Shown: positions 38,564 to 47,419, counted from the first letter of the stretch. The stretch: DNA of 64,000 bases from Companilactobacillus suantsaicola (GCF_004745525.1 NZ_RKLY01000002.1:96881-160880); one strand, 5' to 3'. Translations and numbers: made by a program. The notes: generated by a model not told the origin, from the letters alone.

Positions 38564-39511
38564 ATGTCAAAAATTGATTCTGCTAATATGTTGCGCTTTT
38601 TAGACATGTTATTGAAACATGGAAATTACACGAAAGCTGCCAAAGATTTGTATATTTCTCAGCCTTATTTAACGCAAACAATTCAAAATGCTGAAAAACA
38701 ATTAGGAATAGAAATCATCAACCGCAAAGTCTCACCTTTACAATTGACAGATGCCGGTAGAATTTATTATCAATATCTCAATTCACTTTAGACTGAAAAA
38801 AATAATTTTGAAAAACAAATTTTGCGATATTCTTCACCAAACAATACCGTCATTCGTTTAGGTGTTTTATCTAGTTTAGGAACTTATCTTTTGCCACTAT
38901 TTATCAATTCTTATTTGAGTGAACATCCCAAGGTTAAAATCGAATTACATGAGGATATTCCCGAAACCAACGAAAAAAAGACCCTCAACGGTGAAATAGA
39001 TTTTCTCCTCGGACAAAATCCCGAAACTATTTCTCCTAAGTTGACGGTCAAAGATCGTGGTACTCATGGTTATTTTGCAATTATTCCTAAAACTTCTACC
39101 TATTTTCAAAAAGGTCAGAAGTCTCTGGAACCTAATTCAATTTCTTTAAAAAAATTGTTAGCAGAACAATTAGTCTTAAGAACTCACGGTTCCGCCATCA
39201 GACGCCAAGTCGACTACTTGCTGCAAAAATATCGCGTGACACCAAATGTAATCCTGGAGAGCAATAATATTTTCACAACAGCTAAACTGGCTACAAGTGG
39301 CTTAGGCGTCACTTTGCTACCGGAAAGCATTTACGTCTACCCTAACGCTGATGAGTTCAACATTTATCCGCTACCACAGAGTGTTATCTCGCTTGATTAT
39401 TTCATTGCTTATCAAGCTGATCGGACCTTGAATCAAGCGGAGTCTGATTTAGTCGATTCATTTTTAAATAATTTGCAGAGCAGTATCGATTCCAATCCTA
39501 CCTTGTTATAA
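38564..39511 (+). pseudogene. LysR-family regulator interrupted by an in-frame amber codon
   Basis: One uninterrupted frame apart from TAG at codon 76 (38789-38791). Codons 1-75 give the LysR winged helix (MLRFLDMLLKHGNYTKAAKDL, SQPYLTQTIQNAEKQLGI). After the stop the frame continues TEKNNFEKQIL and then a full LysR sensor domain of 229 residues (RLGVLSSLGTYLLPLFI). Total 315 residues without the stop, the normal length. AAGGAG precedes ATG 38564. Either a recent nonsense mutation, a sequencing error or suppression. It would have regulated the divergent reductase operon. Confidence 0.85.
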
Positions 39512-40420
39512 AACACTACCCAAAGCAAAAACTAACGGTATCGTCACTAAACAGAGAATTGTCGACAAACTCATGGCTGAGATTGCTGGAGCAGCATCCC
39601 CGTGTGCTTGTAATGTAAACAAAACTACCAATCCAGCCACCGGACAGGCAGCCATAATAATTGTGGTATAAAAAGCAATTCCGGTCACACCAATCAGCTT
39701 CAACAAAAAGATTCCAATAATTGGAAAAATTAAATTCCGCAACAGAATCGTCAAACCAATTTCTTTATTCAACATATCCTTGGTGAACTTGATATTAGCC
39801 AAACTGTTACCAATCACGATCATCGACAGCGGCGTGTTGACTGAACCGACATATTTGATAATTTGGTTAGGGATATTAGGAATTTGGATTGAAAAGATAA
39901 ACAACAAGGCTCCCAGTACGATCGCGATAATATTAGGATTGAGCAAAATTGATTTCCAATCCGTCTTTTCGCCTTTAAACAGCGAGACACCTTGGGTCCA
40001 ACTAAAAACGTTGAAAGCCGCTAACGAAACAACCGCAAAGAAGACGCCCTTGGCACCAAAAAGTGAACTGATCAAAGGAATTCCCATGAATCCAGCGTTC
40101 GAATAAATACTGCCATATTGTGCGATTCGTCTTAAATTTTCATCTTTTAAGTGTCCAAAAACTAATTTAGCAACTATTATCTCAATAATATAAAGTAAGA
40201 AAACACCCACTATGGCTAGTAGAAATTGCTTGATCCGGTCATTTGAATAAGGCTGCTCAAAGGCGTTGATAATTAGGCATGGTGAAACAATGTACAATAA
40301 TACATTCGTTAAATCGTTTGAAGTTTGTGCATGCATGAATTTTAACTTATTGATTAAAACTCCAATCAGCATCAAACCAAACATTAAAATAATTTGATTG
40401 ATCAATTGTCCGACATTCAT
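39506..40420 (-). CDS. AEC-family (auxin-efflux-carrier-like) transporter
   Basis: 304 residues with ten membrane segments in two groups of five. Typical words are LMLIGVLINKLKF, YIVSPCLIINAF, YGSIYSNAGFMGIPL and a C-terminal CPVAGLVVLFTLQAHGDA. In lactic bacteria members export or import organic acids such as malate. ATG 40420 is chosen for AGAGGA upstream; the longer start 40477 has no site. It converges on the LysR gene with a 6-base overlap. Confidence 0.88.
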   Translation of the reverse strand: MNVGQLINQIILMFGLMLIGVLINKLKFMHAQTSNDLTNVLLYIVSPCLIINAFEQPYSNDRIKQFLLAIVGVFLLYIIEIIVAKLVFGHLKDENLRRIAQYGSIYSNAGFMGIPLISSLFGAKGVFFAVVSLAAFNVFSWTQGVSLFKGEKTDWKSILLNPNIIAIVLGALLFIFSIQIPNIPNQIIKYVGSVNTPLSMIVIGNSLANIKFTKDMLNKEIGLTILLRNLIFPIIGIFLLKLIGVTGIAFYTTIIMAACPVAGLVVLFTLQAHGDAAPAISAMSLSTILCLVTIPLVFALGSVL

Positions 40421-40488
40421 AATTTTTCCTCTAACTAACAGTTTAATAAAAGTTTTATGCCAAAACAAATAGACCAAGGTAATTTTTT

Positions 40489-40680
40489 GATTCTTTCTTA
40501 AGTTTGGTTAGTGTAAACTCTCGTCTTCCGCACAATCCCTGTGATGGACTAGAACGCTGCCGGCACTATTTTGAACTTTTGCACAGTTCGCAAAATCTCA
40601 TAGGCCTTTTCCTAATCGCTAAAGCGATAAGGAAAATTTAGCGGCTGAGCCATCACAAGGATTGTACTCCAGACTAAATA
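40489..40680 (-). repeat. Family A structured repeat, copy A6, with MITE-like end
   Basis: P1 arms ACAATCCTTGTGATGG/CCATCACAGGGATTGT. P3 is TTTTCCTTATCGC-TTTA-GCGATTAGGAAAA. The end GATTCTTTCTTAAGTTTGGT matches the inverted-repeat ends described at 28.6 and 47.4 kb. The other side is homologous to copy A8 for about 100 bases, including the GAAGCTG hairpin, and stops where copy B5 begins. Confidence 0.8.
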
Positions 40681-40723
40681 GAAGGTTTTATTATTTATTC
40701 TATTTAATTCTAAAACCAAATAA

Positions 40724-40768
40724 AGAAGCTGAATTAATGCTACATGCATTAATTCAGCTTCTTTTTAG
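40724..40768. terminator. GAAGCTG hairpin, bidirectional terminator-like
   Basis: AAAGAAGCTGAATTAATGC and GCATTAATTCAGCTTCTTT pair perfectly around TACAT, with A and T runs outside. Related hairpins are at 46.98, 47.15 and 49.61 kb. Confidence 0.65.
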
Positions 40769-40795
40769 TTTAACGATGATTATTGCTTTCTAACT

Positions 40796-40920
40796 GAAAC
40801 GAGTTGCACAAGAGCAACTCCCTACGAGATAGCAAAACTTCCCAAACCGCCCGCAAAGTTTGCGAGCAATTTGTGAAGTTCCGCTATCCTCCAGGAGCTG
40901 AGCGCTCTTGTTCCACTCTC
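40796..40920 (+). repeat. Family B structured repeat, copy B5
   Basis: Outer arms ACAAGAGC/GCTCTTGT, then CTCC/GGAG, GATAGC/GCTATC, AACTTC/GAAGTT and an inner CCCGCAAAGTTTGCG hairpin. Its TCCACTCTCT end touches the TAA stop codon of rpoN (40921-40923). Confidence 0.8.
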
Positions 40921-42204
40921 TTATATTCTTCGACGACTAGTTGCTGGAAAGCCTAATTCTTCACGATATTTAGCCACTGTTCTTCTAGCAATCTTCAAGC
41001 CATCATCAACCAACATATCAGAAATCTTCTGATCACTAAGTGGTTTCTTTCGATCTTCATTTTCCAAAATATGTCTGATTTTTTCTTTAACTTGATCAAC
41101 CGATTTCTCTTCATTTCCCACCGTGACTTTACTACGACGAGAGAAGAACTGCTTCAATTCAAAGATTCCAAAATCAGTTTGGATATATTTTCCATTGATA
41201 GTCCGACTGACCGTTGACTCACTCAATTGTAATTTTTGAGCAACATCCCGAATCAGTAACGGAGCTAAAGCATTAGTATTTTGCATAAAGAATTGATACT
41301 GAGCTTTAACGATGCATTTACCAATAATCGAAATTGTTTCAATTCGTCGTTCCAAATTATATTCTAGAGATTTGTATTGATTATACTTTTCATGAATATA
41401 CCGTTGAACATCAGTATCAGTTGACTTAGAAAGACGGTCATACGTTTCTTCTGCAAAGACAACCTGAGGCTGTCCATATTTCGTAACTGATAAAGTTAAC
41501 CTGTCCTTATTTTTTTTGACCCGCAATTCAGGAACAACATATTGTTCATTTTTAGAAGTATATCTCTGACCTGGATTAGCCGTAAGTGATTGAATGTAAT
41601 CCACATCTTTTTGTAATTCTTCATTTGATAACTTCAATTTACGACGTAATTGCTTCCACTCATGTTTGACAAAAAACTCAAAATTGTCGCCCAACATCGA
41701 CATGATACTTTCATTAGCATTATCTGACTCTGCCTGCAAATAGAGACATTCTTGCAAATCGCGTGCTCCAATCCCAGGAGGATCCAGCTGATGCAAAAGT
41801 GTTTTAGCATCTAGCAACATAATTGGTGTCACGTCTTTTAGTTCACGTAAAATTTCTTTATCCGATAAAGTCAAATAACCATTGGGGTCCAATTGTTCAA
41901 TTAAGTAGACTACTAAATCACGCAGAGGCGTTTTACGCATCGTCAACTGAACTTGGTCGAGCAAATACTCAAATAACGACTGTTGTCCCTCTCTAATTTG
42001 ATAAGAATCGTGGTTACTATTCTCAATGAATGGCATATCTAAATCGACATGAACATCGAATAAAGGATTCTCTAAACTCTGTTCATTCAAATAATCTGCT
42101 AGATCGATTGCATCCGACTGCAAGACTAAAATCGATTGGCGCATCCCTTGAGTTAAAGTTAAACCTTGAGTTTGTTTCTGACTCTGACTCTGTTTCAATT
42201 CCAT
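40921..42204 (-). CDS. rpoN: RNA polymerase sigma-54 factor
   Basis: 427 residues. Region I is Gln-rich (LKQSQSQKQTQGLTLTQGMRQSILVLQ) and contacts activators and core enzyme. The core-binding middle has LDPPGIGARDLQECLYLQ. The C-terminal RpoN box is ARRTVAKYRE, which reads the -24 element. ATG 42204 follows GGGAG by eight bases. In lactobacilli sigma-54 usually serves mannose-class PTS operons with a LevR-type activator; none is in the window. Confidence 0.94.
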   Translation of the reverse strand: MELKQSQSQKQTQGLTLTQGMRQSILVLQSDAIDLADYLNEQSLENPLFDVHVDLDMPFIENSNHDSYQIREGQQSLFEYLLDQVQLTMRKTPLRDLVVYLIEQLDPNGYLTLSDKEILRELKDVTPIMLLDAKTLLHQLDPPGIGARDLQECLYLQAESDNANESIMSMLGDNFEFFVKHEWKQLRRKLKLSNEELQKDVDYIQSLTANPGQRYTSKNEQYVVPELRVKKNKDRLTLSVTKYGQPQVVFAEETYDRLSKSTDTDVQRYIHEKYNQYKSLEYNLERRIETISIIGKCIVKAQYQFFMQNTNALAPLLIRDVAQKLQLSESTVSRTINGKYIQTDFGIFELKQFFSRRSKVTVGNEEKSVDQVKEKIRHILENEDRKKPLSDQKISDMLVDDGLKIARRTVAKYREELGFPATSRRRI

Positions 42205-42311
42205 CAGACTCACTCCCTCTCTATACAATTTTCTTTTAAAAAGTTCCTTCTATCTTAATTACTAATATAATGATAGCGCTTTTTTGAAGATTTGTATTTA
42301 TTCTCACAAAT

Positions 42312-42902
42312 TTATTTTTCTGTTCGCGGTCCCAAATCCAAAAATGTGGCTAAACCGCTCTCATTCAATCGAATCAGGCGTTCTCGAAAGTCACATAAAT
42401 CGAAATCAAATTTATTTTTATCATATAAGCGAAACATCAACATCGTATTGCGAATTAAAAAATTAGCACAAATATAAGCGTCAATGTGATCAACACCGAA
42501 TTCCTTTTCTATCGCATCCGCAAATCCAATCGCTACCTTCAATTCAATTTTGCGTGATAGGAATTCGTAATCGCTAGACGTTGTCATAATTTTATAAAAA
42601 TCTCCTGATTCTCGGAACAAATCAAAAACTTGATCAAATATATAACCTGGTTTAATCAAATTCTTACGCAGTGACTGATCAACGATCACACTCAAAAACT
42701 TTTCCGATGCTTTATCAACTATTGTGTTAGAAAAATCATCGATTGAATCATAATGCAGATAAAAAGTTTTGCGATTCACTTTCGCAGTTTCGGTTAATTT
42801 CTTGACAGTAATATTGCGGTAAGAAGTCTCCTGCATTAAAGTTCGAAAGGCATTTTGTAACGCCTGATTAGTCCTTTGGACCCGCCGATCTATCTTCTCC
42901 AT
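42312..42902 (-). CDS. TetR-family transcriptional regulator
   Basis: 196 residues. N-terminal TetR HTH (about 8-55: ALQNAFRTLMQETSYRNITV, RKTFYLHYDSIDDF) and an all-helical ligand domain with no recognisable signature. Target unknown; the neighbouring surface-protein gene is divergent, 358 bases away. Start ATG 42902 has AGGGGAT-like sequence upstream. Confidence 0.87.
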   Translation of the reverse strand: MEKIDRRVQRTNQALQNAFRTLMQETSYRNITVKKLTETAKVNRKTFYLHYDSIDDFSNTIVDKASEKFLSVIVDQSLRKNLIKPGYIFDQVFDLFRESGDFYKIMTTSSDYEFLSRKIELKVAIGFADAIEKEFGVDHIDAYICANFLIRNTMLMFRLYDKNKFDFDLCDFRERLIRLNESGLATFLDLGPRTEK

Positions 42903-43260
42903 ATTATCCCCTCATTAATCTGACTGTGAATTATATTAAATCACATCAACTATAACATATTTTATTTAATTAAAAATCACACTATTCTGATAATTTCTGC
43001 TTGCCGAACCGTCTAGCTGTCTTAGCAGCAAATCCTTGCATTTTAGCAAATGGTCTATATTAAAAATATTGTTACATCAATATTTAATAATAAATGGTCT
43101 AAAATATTTACTCTGGATGTATTCCATTTTATACTCTAGGTGTAAAAAAGAATGTGTTCAGTTATTCAAACAATGAGTTAAAAAACTGAAAGGCAGAACC
43201 CATTGTATTTTTTACAATCGTTTCATAATGTATATTGTTTAAAAATTGGAGATGCTAAAA
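42903..43260. other. Divergent promoter region, gene-free
   Basis: AT-rich, no frame with a ribosome site. An imperfect direct repeat (AAATGGTCTA at about 43.05 and 43.09 kb) is the only structure I noticed; its meaning is unknown. Confidence 0.45.
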
Positions 43261-45435
43261 ATGAAGAAATCCTGTCTTTACCTGTCTCTGGTTGGATTAG
43301 TTTTAGCATTGTTCTTGTTCTTCATGCCGTCTGGTTCAATTCAGGCTGCATCAACTACTGGTTCAACCTCAATAATTACCACAACAACAACTCCAAGAGC
43401 AATTGATGGAATTACTGGTTTGAGTAGTGAGGACGCTACCGTAACTGATATGAATGGCAACCCCATTAGTCCAACTGATAATTTATACTCATGGTTAAAC
43501 TTCAATGTCAATTACAATTGGAGCATTCCAGACAATATCCAAATCAATGATGGTGACACCAACGACTTTGAATTACCAAACGGTTTAGTCGCAAATGGTG
43601 ATCTATCATTTCCAATTTACAATTCTTCCGGCACAGTAATTGGTACTGGTACGATCAAGAATGGTTCATCCACTGGTACGATTACTTTCAATAGTGCCTT
43701 GTCCAATACGACTTACAATCGTAAAGGTACATTGCATTTAATTGCTAAAGGTACCGAATCCAATACTGCTAATGAAGGACAAAATTGGATGTTCAACAAA
43801 GTCGGTTGGGTCGCAGGTTACGATCAAAACGGTATCCCAAATGAATTAACTTGGAATATTGCTTTTAACCCTAACGAACACGACTTAACTGGCGTAGTTA
43901 TTACCGATACTCTCGGTCCTAATCAGACTTATGTCCCTGATAGTTTAAATGCTATTGGTGGTTCATATCAAAGTGGTGGTTTCGTAAGTAACGGCACACA
44001 ACTACATCCCACAGTCACTACTTCTGGAAATCAAGTAATCATCACTTTCCCAGGAACAGTTTCTACCGCTGTAGATATTTATTACAGAGTCAAAGTATCA
44101 CCTAACGCCGACGGTACAACCACTTGGAGCAACAACGCTACAATGGCCTCAAGTGAAGGAAGTTACAATGTCGGAGCACAAACTTCTTGGGGTGGTAGTG
44201 GTACCGGTGATGGTAGTGAAGTCGGCAGTATCGTCTTTAAGAAGACTGATTCTGTAACCGGAGCTGCTTTACCTGGTGCCGAATATAAATTAGTCGACAG
44301 TACTGGCAATGTTTTGATGACTAACGTTACAACTGACTCTACTGGTACTATCAACATCAAGAATCTACCACTTGGCACTTACACATTAACCGAAGTCAAA
44401 GCTCCTGAAGGCTATATGCTAAATCCAGATCCAATTACCTTCACAGTCCCAGATAACGGTAATTTGAACTTGAGTTTAAGCCAAACCGACGAACCAATCG
44501 GCAAAGGTAATGTGGTTTTAACTAAGAGTGACAGCACCGTTAATAAACTTTTACCTGGAGCCGTCTTTAATCTATTAGATGGTGAAGGCAATATCGTTCA
44601 AAGCGACCTAACAACCGATGAAAATGGTCAAATTGCTCTAACTGATTTACCTGTTGGATCATATTCATTTGTTGAAACTAAAGCCCCTGAAGGCTACGAA
44701 CTTAATAGTGAACCTATTAAATTTGAAATCACTTTGAACAACACTACCGATGTTTCTGCAGAAGATACTCCTATTTCTGAAGAACCCGGTACAGTAACAC
44801 CACCAGATATTGTACCTAGTGAACCTGAAAATCCTGGTACTAATCCTGAAGAACCTGGTACTACCGAACCTCCTGTAACTAATCCAGAAAATCCTGGTAC
44901 TAGTCCTGAAGAACCCGGTACTACCGAACCTCCTGTAACTAACCCAGAAAATCCTGGTACTAGTCCTGAAGAACCCGGTACTATCGAGCCTCCTGTAACT
45001 AATCCAGAAAATCCTGGCAATCAAGAGGCTCCTCAAGAACCAGAACCTGAAATTCCAGGTACAACAAATCCTGTTACACCTTCCGAACCTGAGAAACCTG
45101 GTACTACTAATCCTGTAATACCATCTGAACCAGAAGTTCCTAGTGTGACAAATCCAGTTGCACCTGTTAAACCTGAAATTCCTGGTACAAAACCAGTTAT
45201 TCCAGAATTTCCTGGTGTGACAGTACCTTCAACATCAACTTCAAGTACAACTCCTTCGACTACTACATCAAGCAGTAACGTTGGAACTAACACAAGTTCA
45301 GCAACTAGCCAAAATACTAGTTCGAAGAAGACCTTCCCTCAAACTGGTAATGCTAGTGGTTTGATGTTGATTCTTATGGGATTGTTGATTTTCATGTTCT
45401 TAATTATCAAGAGAATCATTAAAAGAACAAATTAA
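43261..45435 (+). CDS. Sortase-anchored adhesin with SpaA/Cna-B domains and FPQTG signal
   Basis: 724 residues. Signal peptide to about residue 33 (SGSIQAAS). An N-terminal adhesin region of the collagen-binding Ig-like type (about 40-320). Two SpaA/Cna-B domains (about 325-415 and 420-505: VFKKTDSVTGAALPGAEYKL, VETKAPEGYEL), whose Lys and Glu can form isopeptide bonds. A Pro-rich wall-spanning stalk with three 20-residue repeats and further PxxPG words. Then FPQTGN, a hydrophobic segment and KRIIKRTN. F replaces the usual L of LPxTG. ATG 43261 is nine bases from GGAG. Confidence 0.92.
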   Translation: MKKSCLYLSLVGLVLALFLFFMPSGSIQAASTTGSTSIITTTTTPRAIDGITGLSSEDATVTDMNGNPISPTDNLYSWLNFNVNYNWSIPDNIQINDGDTNDFELPNGLVANGDLSFPIYNSSGTVIGTGTIKNGSSTGTITFNSALSNTTYNRKGTLHLIAKGTESNTANEGQNWMFNKVGWVAGYDQNGIPNELTWNIAFNPNEHDLTGVVITDTLGPNQTYVPDSLNAIGGSYQSGGFVSNGTQLHPTVTTSGNQVIITFPGTVSTAVDIYYRVKVSPNADGTTTWSNNATMASSEGSYNVGAQTSWGGSGTGDGSEVGSIVFKKTDSVTGAALPGAEYKLVDSTGNVLMTNVTTDSTGTINIKNLPLGTYTLTEVKAPEGYMLNPDPITFTVPDNGNLNLSLSQTDEPIGKGNVVLTKSDSTVNKLLPGAVFNLLDGEGNIVQSDLTTDENGQIALTDLPVGSYSFVETKAPEGYELNSEPIKFEITLNNTTDVSAEDTPISEEPGTVTPPDIVPSEPENPGTNPEEPGTTEPPVTNPENPGTSPEEPGTTEPPVTNPENPGTSPEEPGTIEPPVTNPENPGNQEAPQEPEPEIPGTTNPVTPSEPEKPGTTNPVIPSEPEVPSVTNPVAPVKPEIPGTKPVIPEFPGVTVPSTSTSSTTPSTTTSSSNVGTNTSSATSQNTSSKKTFPQTGNASGLMLILMGLLIFMFLIIKRIIKRTN
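44827..45006 (+). repeat. Three tandem 60-bp repeats in the adhesin stalk
   Basis: Three copies of a 20-codon unit (ENPGT-x-PEEPGTTEPPVTNP) with only a few silent and single-codon differences. Such repeats commonly vary in number between strains. Confidence 0.9.
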
Positions 45436-45441
45436 TTAAGT

Positions 45442-45475
45442 GAAATCTCCTTGCAAAACAAGGGGATTTTTCTTT
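45442..45475 (+). terminator. Terminator of the adhesin gene
   Basis: AAATCTCCTTG and CAAGGGGATTT pair around CAAAA (one G-T pair), followed by TTCTTTTTT. Confidence 0.8.
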
Positions 45476-45578
45476 TTTAAAAAAATTTAATAACAAGCTT
45501 TACAGTATTTTTACATATACTAAACAATCAAAACTATTAAAAAGCGTATGATTAAAATTATCCAAGGAGGAATTTATT

Positions 45579-46316
45579 ATGAAATTAATTCAAAAGAGTC
45601 TATTGGCCGCTTCACTTCTAACAATCGGTGCCGGATTGGTGAGTCCAATTACAAACGTTAATGCCAGTAACATTAATTACGGGCTAACAAATATTGGCTC
45701 TGGCGTTATAACTATTAACGTCCCTAAAGCTATTGTCTACGACCAAAATGGCAATCCTACCACTAAAGCCTTAACTCAAGGTAGTAAATGGAAAGTTGAT
45801 CTTCAAAATACACTCAACAGTGGCTCTTACTATCGAGTAGCGACAAATGAATTTATCAAAGCCTCTGATGTTAATTTAATTCTTCAAAATTATCTCAAAG
45901 GTCGAGTTCCACTAAATGGCGTTCTAGATGGTGTCGTCGTTACTTCCACGCAAGCACCACTTTACGATATTAACGGTAAACGCCTCTCCAAATCACTACT
46001 TCAAGGAACTGCTTGGAAAGTTGAACATCAAAACAATTTACCTAGTGGAACTTATTACAGTGTCGCAACCAATGAATATGTCAAAGCAAGTGACGTTCGC
46101 GGTTATCAAAATACTAAAGTTTTTCCAAGTAAAGATATCATTACCGTAATCAGTAAACGCCCTGCATTAATTTACAACCACAATGGTCAAATAATTGCCG
46201 GACGCACTTTAATGAATGGAACTAAATGGCAAAGTAACGGCTATTACATCATTGGTAAAGTCGGATATTATCATGTTGGAAATGACGAATTCGTTAGTGT
46301 CGCCGACGTTCAGTAA
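45579..46316 (+). CDS. SLAP-domain surface protein with three repeats
   Basis: 245 residues. Signal peptide MKLIQKSLLAASLLTIGAGL to about residue 30, then three SLAP-like units of 55-65 residues. Each has an A-x-x-Y-D-x-N-G strand, a WKVD/WKVE strand and an ending such as YYRVATNEFIKASDV. SLAP modules bind cell-wall polymers non-covalently in lactobacilli. There is no other domain, so this is a pure wall-binding protein. Strong AAGGAGG before ATG 45579. Confidence 0.88.
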   Translation: MKLIQKSLLAASLLTIGAGLVSPITNVNASNINYGLTNIGSGVITINVPKAIVYDQNGNPTTKALTQGSKWKVDLQNTLNSGSYYRVATNEFIKASDVNLILQNYLKGRVPLNGVLDGVVVTSTQAPLYDINGKRLSKSLLQGTAWKVEHQNNLPSGTYYSVATNEYVKASDVRGYQNTKVFPSKDIITVISKRPALIYNHNGQIIAGRTLMNGTKWQSNGYYIIGKVGYYHVGNDEFVSVADVQ

Positions 46317-46377
46317 TTGCTATACTGATTGGCTACACGTCGAACAACTATTTTAAAAGCTAGCGCGGTATTATGAT

Positions 46378-46420
46378 TTTGATAACAGGATATAAGTTAT
46401 TGAGATGTTATCAAATTTTT
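46378..46420 (+). terminator. Hairpin plus T run between the two SLAP genes
   Basis: TTTGATAACA and TGTTATCAAA pair perfectly, followed by TTTTT. It should end the first SLAP transcript and leave the second to its own or a readthrough promoter. Confidence 0.7.
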
Positions 46421-46440
46421 AGTGTATTGGAGATATTATC

Positions 46441-46758
46441 ATGAAATTAATCCAAAAGGGTCTTCTCTTCGCATCTATCTTTACAATCGGCGCTGGCGTC
46501 AGTGTTCCAACAATTATTAGCAATCCTAACATCGTTCAAGCAGCAACAACTAAGGGATTGAAGAAAATTACTACTAAGAAGATCAGAGTTAAGGTCTCCA
46601 AAGCACAATTGTACAATCAAAAAGGCAAAAAAATTTCACGTTGTTTAACTAAAGGTACAACATGTAAGACATCTGAAAAGAATACCGTCAAGGGCTGCAC
46701 TTATTATAAAGTCGGTAAAGACGAGTTTGTCAGAGCATCAAGTGTACGTTCGATCTAA
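46441..46758 (+). CDS. Single-domain SLAP protein with three cysteines
   Basis: 105 residues. Signal peptide nearly identical to that of the preceding gene (MKLIQKGLLFASIFTIGAG), then one Lys-rich SLAP unit ending YYKVGKDEFVRASSV. Three Cys residues lie in the mature part (RCLTKGTTCKTSEKNTVKGC), unusual for a wall protein of this group. Probably a tandem duplicate of the upstream gene. GGAG lies eight bases before ATG 46441. Confidence 0.82.
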   Translation: MKLIQKGLLFASIFTIGAGVSVPTIISNPNIVQAATTKGLKKITTKKIRVKVSKAQLYNQKGKKISRCLTKGTTCKTSEKNTVKGCTYYKVGKDEFVRASSVRSI

Positions 46759-46770
46759 ATTATAGCAAGT

Positions 46771-46945
46771 GGTTAATTGCCGTCTTCCACAACAAACTCG
46801 ATTTTGGCTGGAACAATGTGGGCACGACTTGAAACTACCGCAAAGTACGCGGCATTTCCAAGCTCGGCCTTTTGGTAAGTGCTAAAGCACTAACCAAAAT
46901 TTCACATTTGAGCCAAATCGAGTTTGTCGCTCCAGACTAAATAAG
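46771..46945 (-). repeat. Family A structured repeat, copy A7
   Basis: P1 arms CGACAAACTCGATTTGGC/GCCAAAATCGAGTTTGTTG. P2 AATGTG/CACATT. P3 TTTTGGTTAGTGC-TTTA-GCACTTACCAAAA (T-T mismatch). P4 CTTGGAA-A-TGCCGC / GCGGTA-G-TTTCAAG (A-G mismatch). Confidence 0.85.
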
Positions 46946-46975
46946 CGCATTTATCATTTATTACATTTGACTAAA

Positions 46976-47029
46976 AAAATAGAGAAGCTGTACTAATGAA
47001 AATAGCATTAGTACGGCTTCTCTATTTTT
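46976..47029. terminator. GAAGCTG-type hairpin, bidirectional terminator-like
   Basis: AAATAGAGAAGCTGTACTAA and TTAGTACGGCTTCTCTATTT pair over 20 bp with one G-T pair. Confidence 0.65.
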
Positions 47030-47419
47030 GGTTCTTTATCAAGTTTGGTTGTAAAATCAAACAATTATACTAATAATTTTTTCTTTGTATCCCCCTTTTG
47101 TTCAACTTTAGAATTAATCAGAGTAAACAACAATCATCGTTAAAATAAAAGGAAGCTGAATCAATGAATGTAGCACCGATTCAGCTTCTTTATTGGTTTT
47201 AGAATTAAATAGAATAAATAATAAAACCTTCTGTTTAGTCTGGAGCACAAGCCCTGTGATGACTCAGCCGCCAAATTCTTGTTAGTGCTTTAGCACTTAC
47301 AAGAAGACCTAGTTTTGAGATTTTGCGAACTGTGCAAAAGCTCAAAATAGCGTCGGCAGCGTTCCAGCTCATCACAGGGCTTGTGCGGAAGACGGCATCT
47401 TATACTAACCAAACTTAAG
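47030..47419. mobile_element. Probable 390-bp MITE-like element carrying repeat A8
   Basis: The ends read GGTTCTTTATCAAGTTTGGT (47030) and GGTTCTTTCTTAAGTTTGGT (reverse complement of 47400-47419); 19 of 21 terminal positions match. Inside lie an AGGAAGCTG hairpin (47.15 kb) and family A copy A8. No coding potential. A target duplication is not clear; an ATTTTT word flanks both ends. Confidence 0.6.
47233..47410 (+). repeat. Family A structured repeat, copy A8
   Basis: P1 arms CACAAGCCCTGTGATGA/TCATCACAGGGCTTGTG are perfect over 17 bp; one pair differs from A4 by a compensated change (T-A to G-C). P3 TTCTTGTTAGTGC-TTTA-GCACTTACAAGAA (T-T mismatch). P4 as in A4. Confidence 0.85.

Noticed and set aside
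44665..45293. Reverse-strand frames over the adhesin stalk
   Set aside because: They are shadows created by the 60-bp tandem repeats, which are open in several frames.
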